Notes under the pieces: model-generated
Databases searched by the model: none
Told to the model about the DNA's origin: nothing
What the model saw: only the letters and a program-made list of their open reading frames with translations
NCBI GenBank assembly: GCA_017694255.1
Contig: JADINC010000024.1
Location: 1 to 6,735, forward strand
DNA length: 6,735 nt
Direction: 5' to 3'
Source: Candidatus Enterousia avistercoris
Lineage (GTDB): Bacteria > Pseudomonadota > Alphaproteobacteria > Rs-D84
Translations under genes and position numbers: made by a program
In this document: positions 1 through 4,167 of the stretch, piece by piece
How positions within the stretch are numbered: position 1 is the first letter of the stretch
Layout of the letters: each line of letters begins with the position of its first letter

Positions 1-3
1 GTA

Positions 4-100
4 TACGAACTGTACAAAAGGTTAGATTTCTAACCTTTTCTTTTTAAAAGTTCGTAAATGTGTAAAATGGTGGCGATTTTTGATAGCCGACTTACGAACT
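4..100. repeat. Three copies of TACGAACT around a promoter
   Basis: TACGAACT occurs at 4-11 and 93-100, and its reverse complement AGTTCGTA at 49-56. The 49-57 and 92-100 copies form a 9-bp inverted repeat. The right-hand copy lies in the spacer of the predicted promoter at 80-108, so the octamers could be operator half-sites. They may equally be remnants of repeat duplication. No binding protein can be named. Confidence 0.45.
16..45 (+). terminator. Rho-independent terminator at left edge
   Basis: A perfect 10-bp stem (AAAAGGTTAG at 16-25, CTAACCTTTT at 30-39) with a 4-nt loop is followed by C and five T. It probably ends a plus-strand transcript that begins left of the window. The U-tract is better on the plus strand, but the symmetric A/T flanks could allow two-way use. 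An outer inverted repeat (TACGAACT 4-11, AGTTCGTA 49-56) encloses it. Confidence 0.8.
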
Positions 101-108
101 CATAAAAT
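80..108 (+). promoter_or_regulatory. Predicted sigma70-type promoter
   Basis: TTGATA (80-85) and TAAAAT (103-108) each match the -35 and -10 consensus at 5 of 6 positions and are separated by exactly 17 nt. Transcription would start near 115 and run into the GC-rich foldable block, so the likely product is an untranslated RNA, since no ORF with a ribosome site follows. This rests on sequence match only. Confidence 0.5.
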
Positions 109-120
109 GCTTGAAAATCC

Positions 121-149
121 AACAAAAAACCGACCCAAAAGGTCGGTTT
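121..149 (-). terminator. Terminator hairpin, minus strand
   Basis: A perfect 9-bp stem (AAACCGACC 127-135, GGTCGGTTT 141-149) with a 5-nt loop. On the minus strand it runs directly into six U, a good Rho-independent terminator. On the plus strand the downstream T-tract is broken and weaker. It is followed on the plus side by TTTTGGCAGCCC (154-165), a sequence repeated after the next hairpin. Confidence 0.65.
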
Positions 150-163
150 GAATTTTTGGCAGC

Positions 164-292
164 CCCAACCAGATTGTAAATTCCCGCCGCGCTGGCGCGC
201 GCGGCGGGCCCCTTTCGGCTCGTAAGGCTTAACCGCGCCAGGCGCGCTTTCGCCAACTTCGCACACGTACTGTACCAGTTCAAATCTGGGGG
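164..292. ncRNA. GC-rich foldable block, possible structured RNA
   Basis: This island is far richer in GC than its surroundings. Its ends can pair: CCC and CCAGATT (164-166, 169-175) with AATCTGG and GGG (283-292), with a two-base bulge. Inside are a perfect 10-bp hairpin (183-192 with 199-208) and a near-palindrome, CGCGCC-A-GGCGCG (234-246). A T-arm-like motif, G-TTCAAAT-C flanked by CCA and TGG, lies at 275-289, but no matching tRNA acceptor or anticodon arm was found and tmRNA or SRP hallmarks are absent. The promoter at 80-108 and hairpin at 311-330 favour a plus-strand RNA; the hairpin at 121-149 would suit a minus-strand one. The family is not recognised. Confidence 0.35.
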
Positions 293-303
293 ACAGACAT
301 CAA

Positions 304-339
304 AATAAAAAACGACCCATTCGGGTCGTTATTTATTTT
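304..339. terminator. Terminator hairpin, possibly bidirectional
   Basis: A perfect 8-bp stem (AACGACCC 311-318, GGGTCGTT 323-330) has a 4-nt loop. On the plus strand ATTTATTTT follows; on the minus strand a run of U broken by one A follows. It could end the predicted RNA from 115 onward, or a minus-strand transcript coming from the right. Confidence 0.6.
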
Positions 340-358
340 GGCAGCCCAAATTAAAAAT

Positions 359-502
359 AATGCGAACACAATAATTCAGGAAATTATCAATATTGCGGAA
401 ATGCTGACCGATGCCGACATTGCCATATACAGAATGCCAGATGATGATTTTGTGCAACTACCCAGAATTCTCGAAAACAATATCCAGAGCAAGATATAAA
501 CA
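359..502 (+). pseudogene. C-terminal remnant of an unknown protein
   Basis: A frame ends at TAA 500-502 and reads as ordinary protein from about 359, ending with residues such as MLTDADIAIYRMPDDDF and LPRILENNIQSKI. There is no start codon or ribosome site at its left end. The frame continues open leftward through the hairpin at 311-330, where it no longer looks like coding sequence. The switch is at the TTTTGGCAGCCC repeat (336-347), so the 5' part of the gene was probably lost at that junction. The charged and hydrophobic balance favours real coding ancestry, but the fragment is too short to name a family. Chance is the alternative. Confidence 0.35.
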
Positions 503-709
503 TAATATAAATATATAAAGTATCTTTGATAAAAATTCATGACAACCTTGGTGCGTTTTTTGCGCTGGGACCCACAGAAAAAGCATTCTTTTTCTTGGTC
601 CCTGTTTCTAATTTCATGCACATGGGGGGGGTATGGGGGATATGTACAGGGATTGATATACAGATTTATTGGTGTGGTTATTATATGAAACTACATGTGC
701 AGGGATGGG
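503..709. other. Non-coding AT-rich stretch with a long hairpin
   Basis: No supported gene lies here. Positions 503-530 are almost pure A/T. At 567-602 there is an inverted repeat with two paired blocks: GGGACC (567-572) with GGTCCC (597-602), and AGAAAAAG (576-583) with CTTTTTCT (588-595) around a 4-nt loop. No clean T-tract follows on either strand, so it is a weak terminator candidate. It may be a miniature inverted repeat. A G-run (about 623-630) and purine-rich sequence follow. Confidence 0.5.
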
Positions 710-828
710 TGTGGTATATTATATATGACAGTCGCATTGTCGTGGCCGACGTCAAACGAAATCGATTTTATGCTGTGTATATACCACAAAACAATAAAAT
801 CGCATTGTCGGCCATTTGTCGCATTGTC
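710..828. repeat. Interlocked inverted and direct repeats past the operon end
   Basis: TCGCATTGTC occurs three times (732-741, 800-809, 819-828), each followed shortly by GCC. TGGCCGAC (743-750) pairs with GTCGGCCA (807-814) and encloses CGATTTTAT (763-771) pairing with ATAAAATCG (794-802). A further pair, TGTGGTATAT (710-719) with ATATACCACA (779-788), crosses these helices and would be a competing fold. The cluster begins at the stop codon of the outer-membrane gene, so it may stabilise or terminate its mRNA 3' end. It may also be a recombination remnant. Confidence 0.5.
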
Positions 829-2737
829 AGAAGCCGATGAAGAAAGACAACGAAATACTTTCTATGGCATCAATCGTGTCTTGTACCGGATTCATATTCT
901 TAATTTCTCCACGATATAACCAAATATAATTCGGGTCGTTATGTTCTCTGGAATCAGTACCAATATATGCGGGCGACATTTCAAATTCATACGGCAAAGA
1001 TATTTTTTTGCCACTTGTTAAATATTGAAACCGAATACCGTATAATTTGCCTATATTCCATTGAATTCCGGCACCAAACCGAAAAACGGTTGATTTTAAT
1101 GTAGAAGGCGGTACAGGCATATACTTATCTGGATTGACTGATGAACCCTCAAGAAAACCGATTGCGCCAATACCATAAAGGTAAAACCTTTCCCACGCAA
1201 TTACACCAAAATTCAAATAAAAAGGTTCACGATACTCCCAGTCTATTAGTTGTTTTTCTGGAATAATGGTCGGATTTTCTGAAAAATACCCCCAAAAAGT
1301 ATCATTATAGCCACCAGTGGAGTTATGTTGATAGAAAGTTTCATATTGGCAGTTCTGCCCATCTGGACAGTTCGTATTCGTTGGCAATGGATTAAATTGA
1401 TATTTATAATAATCATAATTCAACCCAGTTGGCTCTATGTCCAGGTCTGCCCATTGCAAACCAAGCCCGCCACGAATTCCGAAAGTATTATTAAGACGCA
1501 ATCTGGCCCCAAGTTCAAACCCCGCATTTATTCCAAATTTATTATTTGAATATGTGCCGCCTGCAAAAATTAAACCCGCTAACCCAATGCGGCCTTGTGC
1601 CCAATTACTGTTATCTTGGGAAAAACTACGAGTTTGAGATGGATAATATGTAATGTCGCCACCCGTCAATGTTATGGTCTCGTGTATATCAACAAAGTCT
1701 TTCTTGGAAAGCGTGACATTATGTTCCACATCTGGAGCAAGTTCTGCGCTGGCATTATCAATTATTTCATTACCATTAACATATATTTCAACCCCAGGAT
1801 TTCGTGCTTTGAAAGCAGAAAAATCTATCTTTCCCGGCAATTTAGACATGGATATCGTGTATTCATCATCTGATTCATATGAAAATGTACGCGTTTGGGT
1901 GACTTGTGCTGCCTCGGCATTGGTGGCGGTTATGCTTTGCTCTATGCCCAATGGCGCGTTAAATTTAATTGGCTCTTTACCATAATCAACACCATTAACC
2001 GCGATATTTGAATCGCCCAAACTGGTACGCACCGTGATTGTCTTGGTGCCGCGTTTTAATGTTTTGGTTATTCGGCCAGATGTTGGCACGATTAATTGTT
2101 CCGTTATGGGTTCATAGTTTTCTTTTGTGATTTCCAATGTATATTTGCCATTGCATACATTGCCAAATTTTATTGGTGCCGAGCCCTGATACCTGCCATT
2201 GTCTATGGTCACATATGCCCCAGCAGGCACAGTCACAATTTCTACGGGCGTTCCACGGCATTGTGTATCGCCGACAACTTCTGTAAATCTTAAAGATGCC
2301 TGCAATTCATCGGATGACATACTTTGCAGACGTTGTTTTTCAGCATTTATTTCTGATTTTAAGTATCTGTATTGAACGCAACCTGTCCAACCATCTGTTG
2401 TTTCTTCAACATCGCTGCGCTGCCGTTCCAGCCCCTTTAATGTTATCATACCGATGGCGCGTTCATACGAACGGGTGGTGCCAGACGCACCGATTTCATC
2501 CGAATAAAACTCTGATTGAACATCCAGTTTTGTACCAAACAGACGCCCAATTTGTGCGTCTATATCTTGTTCTGCCTTGTTGGCGGCATCGCTTGCGCTG
2601 GTTTCAGAATACGATTTGGCCACAAAATATTTATACTTTGCATCGTCAGGTGGGGTGACCGTGGCCCAATCACAATCCCCCGCATTGGCGGCACTGATAC
2701 CGCCAATGCATAACACGATATATAACAACTTTTTCAT
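827..2737 (-). CDS. Secreted LPP20-like/PEGA/beta-barrel outer membrane protein
   Basis: This is a 636-aa protein. Residues 1-19 are a signal peptide (MKK, hydrophobic core, ANA cleavage site). Residues 20-160 resemble the LPP20/FlgT N-terminal type: W24, an aromatic strand and a long Ala-rich helix (SASDAANKAEQDIDAQI). Residues 162-220 form a PEGA module (VPAGAYVTIDNGRYQGSAPI, then GKYTLEITKENYEPI), and 231-300 and 303-365 look like two degenerate PEGA or Ig-like repeats. From about 380 alternating, Gly/aromatic-rich strands form a beta-barrel that ends in FFIGF; a terminal Phe is the usual signal for BAM insertion. PEGA modules generally bind glycan or protein, so a link between cell wall and outer membrane is plausible. 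It follows the lipoprotein gene by 2 nt with a weak ribosome site, implying translational coupling. The fusion and its exact function are inferred. Confidence 0.88.
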   Translation of the reverse strand: MKKLLYIVLCIGGISAANAGDCDWATVTPPDDAKYKYFVAKSYSETSASDAANKAEQDIDAQIGRLFGTKLDVQSEFYSDEIGASGTTRSYERAIGMITLKGLERQRSDVEETTDGWTGCVQYRYLKSEINAEKQRLQSMSSDELQASLRFTEVVGDTQCRGTPVEIVTVPAGAYVTIDNGRYQGSAPIKFGNVCNGKYTLEITKENYEPITEQLIVPTSGRITKTLKRGTKTITVRTSLGDSNIAVNGVDYGKEPIKFNAPLGIEQSITATNAEAAQVTQTRTFSYESDDEYTISMSKLPGKIDFSAFKARNPGVEIYVNGNEIIDNASAELAPDVEHNVTLSKKDFVDIHETITLTGGDITYYPSQTRSFSQDNSNWAQGRIGLAGLIFAGGTYSNNKFGINAGFELGARLRLNNTFGIRGGLGLQWADLDIEPTGLNYDYYKYQFNPLPTNTNCPDGQNCQYETFYQHNSTGGYNDTFWGYFSENPTIIPEKQLIDWEYREPFYLNFGVIAWERFYLYGIGAIGFLEGSSVNPDKYMPVPPSTLKSTVFRFGAGIQWNIGKLYGIRFQYLTSGKKISLPYEFEMSPAYIGTDSREHNDPNYIWLYRGEIKNMNPVQDTIDAIESISLSFFIGF

Positions 2738-2739
2738 GA

Positions 2740-3336
2740 TTATTCTGCCGTGCTGGTGGTGTGGGACATAGTAAATTCATTAACAGTATCCGTCACGCGT
2801 TTATTAAATTCCGCGGACAGACCTTTGTTCCCGTTCAAGAAATCGTTCATCTGTTTTTTGAAATCAGATTCTTTGATTTTCATGCGAACATAAAAACGAT
2901 ATTCCATTTCTTTATCCCCATCAGCATTTGTCACCAATACTTTTTCCCAATAACGGTTGGCGGGGGTTAAACCAGAAAATGCGATTTCACTTTTTTCAAT
3001 GGATAAAAATTCTGTGCGATATTGGTCGCCTTCAATACCTTCTTGGGCATCAACAAAATTTGTTTTTATTTCCGTTTTTATCGCATTGGACAAGTCTGTT
3101 TTTGCCTGGTTTTCGGCAATTCTGTATCCTTGGGCAATGTTGGCACGGTCGCTGCGCACAGTTGTCATACTGGTCACGAACATATCACCATTTTTTACTT
3201 CTATGGGATCATCGTCCTTGACCCACGACGGGCGTGATGATAATTCATCGCTGCGCGCAATTACTTCATCGCGCATACCCGATGCACATGCGCCCAATCC
3301 CGCTAACATAGCCAGCATTAAAAAGATTTTTTTCAT
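2740..3336 (-). CDS. LPP20-family-like outer membrane lipoprotein
   Basis: This is a 198-aa lipoprotein. The signal peptide ends in lipobox LGAC with Cys17 as the acylated residue. Residue +2 is Ala rather than Asp, so Lol export to the outer membrane is expected. Residues 35-155 resemble LPP20-like proteins: PSWV, a strand with MFVTSMTTVRS, a long helix (IAQGYRIAENQAKTDLSNAI) and C-terminal strands with YRFYVRMKI. The helix-strand layout parallels the N-terminal region of the next gene, suggesting shared ancestry or a shared binding mode. The start is supported by AGGGAG 8 nt upstream. It is the first gene of the operon, and its mRNA leader contains a terminator (3362-3391). The pair resembles envelope accessory lipoprotein and barrel partners; the specific role is unknown. 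Confidence 0.88.
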   Translation of the reverse strand: MKKIFLMLAMLAGLGACASGMRDEVIARSDELSSRPSWVKDDDPIEVKNGDMFVTSMTTVRSDRANIAQGYRIAENQAKTDLSNAIKTEIKTNFVDAQEGIEGDQYRTEFLSIEKSEIAFSGLTPANRYWEKVLVTNADGDKEMEYRFYVRMKIKESDFKKQMNDFLNGNKGLSAEFNKRVTDTVNEFTMSHTTSTAE

Positions 3337-3344
3337 TGTTTTAA

Positions 3345-3350
3345 CTCCCT
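3345..3350 (-). promoter_or_regulatory. Shine-Dalgarno site of the lipoprotein gene
   Basis: AGGGAG on the minus strand lies 8 nt from the ATG at 3334-3336. The U-tract of the leader terminator ends only about 12 nt upstream of it. There is no room for a promoter between terminator and ribosome site, so transcription of the operon must pass through the terminator. Confidence 0.7.
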
Positions 3351-3361
3351 TGTTTGTTCAA

Positions 3362-3391
3362 ACAAAAAACCACCTGACAAAGCGGGTGGTT
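3362..3391 (-). terminator. Leader terminator upstream of envelope operon
   Basis: On the minus strand AACCACC (3391-3385) pairs with GGTGGTT (3374-3368) around a 10-nt loop and is followed by a U-tract. Because it sits immediately before the ribosome site of the lipoprotein gene, it is best read as a conditional terminator in a leader. The 5' arm overlaps CCTCCAACC (3396-3388), which can pair instead with GGTTGGAGG (3457-3449), giving an antiterminator option. Confidence 0.7.
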
Positions 3392-3513
3392 GGAGGTTCA
3401 GAACTATAATACTCGGAAAATAGCGGGCTTATTCAATATATTCACCGCCCTCCAACCATGATGATTGGAGGCTTTTTTTGTCCCCACGGACACCGAGTAT
3501 AAATGGGTTCTGA
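3368..3513 (-). promoter_or_regulatory. Candidate attenuator or riboswitch leader RNA
   Basis: Read on the minus strand, the leader can form a closing helix from TCAGAAC (3513-3507) and ATACTCGG (3500-3493) with CCGAGTAT (3416-3409) and GTTCTGA (3404-3398). Inside are three hairpins: TGTCC/GGACA (3492-3479), CCTCCAA/TTGGAGG (3471-3449) and GCGG/CCGC (3448-3423). The 3' strand of the middle hairpin is also perfectly complementary over 9 bp to 3396-3388, which overlaps the terminator arm. These mutually exclusive pairings are typical of transcription attenuation. No known riboswitch class was recognised. The same region read on the plus strand has a terminator-like hairpin with seven T (3449-3479), so orientation is not certain. 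Confidence 0.55.
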
Positions 3514-3535
3514 CGCCCAACACGGCAACCGCCAT
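3404..3535 (-). CDS. Possible 43-aa leader peptide or chance ORF
   Basis: A 43-codon frame begins at ATG (3535-3533) and ends at TAG (3406-3404) inside the foldable leader. It starts MAVAVLGVRTHLYSVSV and contains KKASNHHGWRAV. There is no Shine-Dalgarno site. With the weakly predicted promoter at 3545-3573 it would be nearly leaderless. The peptide has no run of one amino acid as in classical biosynthetic attenuators. Much of its sequence is dictated by the RNA helices, so a structural RNA that happens to be open is the more likely reading. Confidence 0.25.
   Translation of the reverse strand: MAVAVLGVRTHLYSVSVGTKKASNHHGWRAVNILNKPAIFRVL
3449..3479 (+). terminator. Terminator-like hairpin, plus strand
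   Basis: CCTCCAA (3449-3455) and TTGGAGG (3465-3471) form a 7-bp stem with a 9-nt loop, followed by C and seven T (3473-3479). It would stop plus-strand transcription. No plus-strand gene ends just before it, so it may insulate against read-through antisense to the envelope operon. It may also be only the plus-strand image of the leader hairpin. Confidence 0.45.
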
Positions 3536-3544
3536 GTCAAATTT

Positions 3545-3573
3545 ACTTTATCACGGACAAAAATCCCGCGCAA
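3545..3573 (-). promoter_or_regulatory. Weak candidate promoter for the envelope operon
   Basis: On the minus strand TTGCGC (3573-3568) and TAAAGT (3550-3545) are 17 nt apart, with TG placed as in an extended -10. The hexamer matches are poor (3 of 6 and 4 of 6), but a promoter must lie upstream of the leader. Transcription would start near 3538, just ahead of the foldable leader. Confidence 0.28.
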
Positions 3574-3652
3574 GGTATTTATAAAAACAAATACCAAACC
3601 TTTTTACCGGTGTTAAACAGCGTTTTTTATTGGTTTTCTGCGAAACAGAAAA
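3574..3652. repeat. Two short hairpins in the divergent intergenic region
   Basis: GGTATTT (3574-3580) pairs with AAATACC (3589-3595). TTTTCTG (3634-3640) pairs with CAGAAAA (3646-3652) around CGAAA. Neither has a convincing T-tract. No gene was seen between 3536 and 3660 on either strand. Confidence 0.4.
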
Positions 3653-3668
3653 TGTTTTGTATTAGTAC

Positions 3669-3697
3669 TTGACGAATCGAAATTTTTGACCTATATT
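3669..3697 (+). promoter_or_regulatory. Strong sigma70-type promoter
   Basis: TTGACG (3669-3674) and TATATT (3692-3697) match the consensus hexamers at 5 of 6 positions each, with a 17-nt spacer. A GANTC site (3674-3678) overlaps the edge of the -35 box, so adenine methylation could affect it if the host has a CcrM-type enzyme. The transcript would start near 3704 within a long hairpin. Confidence 0.65.
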
Positions 3698-3703
3698 AAA
3701 AAT

Positions 3704-3948
3704 CGCCAAACCCAAGGTCAGCAAGGGTTTGTGGGATTTTTACGATTCAGTTTTTGAGTGTTTGAAATTGATTCGGGTACGATTCATAAATGGTGCAAAC
3801 AGATATGAAAAGTGCTGATAGAATTTTTGAGTGAATATAAAGAATTCTATAAGGGGGATTCTACACTTTTTGCATATGTTAATGATTCGTGTGAAAGATT
3901 CGGTTAAATGATAGATTTTATGACTGCCGCTGATGGCGGTATTTTTTT
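3704..3948 (+). ncRNA. Predicted small RNA of about 245 nt
   Basis: The stretch lies between a near-consensus promoter (3669-3697) and a Rho-independent terminator (3925-3948) and has no ORF over about 14 codons with a ribosome site. It starts in a hairpin, CAAACCC (3707-3713) with GGGTTTG (3725-3731), extended by AAAAATC (3698-3704) with GATTTTT (3735-3741). ATAGAATT (3818-3825) pairs with AATTCTAT (3843-3850). No known RNA family (6S, tmRNA, RNase P, SRP) was recognised. A leader for the downstream module is possible if the terminators are leaky. Confidence 0.45.
3925..3948 (+). terminator. Rho-independent terminator of the predicted small RNA
   Basis: TGCCGC (3925-3930) pairs with GCGGTA (3936-3941), including one G-U pair, around a 5-nt loop, and seven T follow directly (3942-3948). 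Confidence 0.75.
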
Positions 3949-4002
3949 GTTCAAAATATTATGATTCCCAAAAAATTGATAAGAAAAGACAAGATGTTAT
4001 GA

Positions 4003-4040
4003 GGCCTGTGTGCGGAGAATGCCCGCACGGGCCTTTTTTT
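4003..4040 (+). terminator. Second Rho-independent terminator
   Basis: A GC-rich stem formed by GGCC (4003-4006) and TGCGG with CCGCA and GGCC on the 3' side (to 4033) has a small internal bulge and is followed by seven T (4034-4040). Lying about 55 nt after the previous terminator, it blocks read-through into the recombinase module, or ends a short transcript of its own. Confidence 0.75.
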
Positions 4041-4054
4041 ATGTCTGCCGTTTT

Positions 4055-4101
4055 GTGAGTGAAATTGTGATTTGACTCACGATTCAGCAGAGAGCAATAA
4101 T
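4055..4101 (+). promoter_or_regulatory. Promoter with overlapping inverted repeat operator
   Basis: TTGACT (4072-4077) and AATAAT (4096-4101) form a likely promoter with an 18-nt spacer. GTGAGT (4055-4060) and ACTCAC (4075-4080) form a perfect 6-bp inverted repeat overlapping the -35 box, suited to a dimeric regulator. The MerR-like product of the next gene is the natural candidate for autoregulation; this is inference. GANTC sites at 4074 and 4081 fall inside the promoter. Confidence 0.5.
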
Positions 4102-4167
4102 CCGGACAAACAATGATGTGTGTTCGGCAAGTGTTGCAAATATTGCAAAACAACAAAGGAGCATATC

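Larger units (their letters stand above)
154..347. repeat. 12-bp direct repeat following two related hairpins
   Basis: TTTTGGCAGCCC occurs at 154-165 and 336-347, 182 bp apart. Each copy follows a terminator-like hairpin on an A-rich leader, with arms AAACCGACC/GGTCGGTTT in one case and AACGACCC/GGGTCGTT in the other. The hairpins differ in sequence but both keep perfect pairing. This suggests a duplicated, diverged unit, or footprints of insertion or integration. Confidence 0.5.
3674..4085. promoter_or_regulatory. Cluster of ten GANTC sites
   Basis: GANTC occurs at 3674, 3744, 3770, 3781, 3857, 3884, 3897, 3963, 4074 and 4081, ten times in 412 bp where chance predicts one or two. ACGATTCA occurs three times (3742, 3779, 4079). 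In Alphaproteobacteria CcrM methylates GANTC and hemimethylation times transcription with replication. Alternatively the repeats are binding sites of the neighbouring regulator. Confidence 0.5.

Noticed and set aside
30..283. Minus-strand reading frames of 78 and 63 aa
   Set aside because: They run through a palindromic GC island and a terminator hairpin, lack ribosome sites and have unprotein-like composition. The openness comes from the structured repeat.
164..295. tRNA, tmRNA or SRP RNA in the GC-rich block
   Set aside because: Only a T-arm-like motif is present. No acceptor partner for the 3' side, no anticodon arm, no tmRNA tag frame and no SRP apical motif were found.
376..621. Minus-strand 81-aa reading frame
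   Set aside because: It has no ribosome site, runs through the hairpin at 567-602 and AT-rich DNA, and lies antisense to the more protein-like tail at 359-502.
526..840. Plus-strand 104-aa reading frame
   Set aside because: It crosses the long hairpin, a G-run and the decamer repeats, has no ribosome site and an odd Trp/Tyr/Ile-rich composition, and overlaps the end of the real minus-strand gene.
2957..3409. Plus-strand 150-aa reading frame antisense to the lipoprotein
   Set aside because: It is a shadow of the minus-strand lipoprotein gene, which has a lipobox and a good ribosome site.
3789..3914. Short ORFs of 14 and 11 codons within the predicted small RNA
   Set aside because: Neither has a suitable ribosome site and both are within chance length.
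4120..4167. Upstream in-frame ATG for the MerR-like gene
   Set aside because: No Shine-Dalgarno site; the 16 extra residues are Lys/Cys-rich and include the strong ribosome site of the ATG at 4168.
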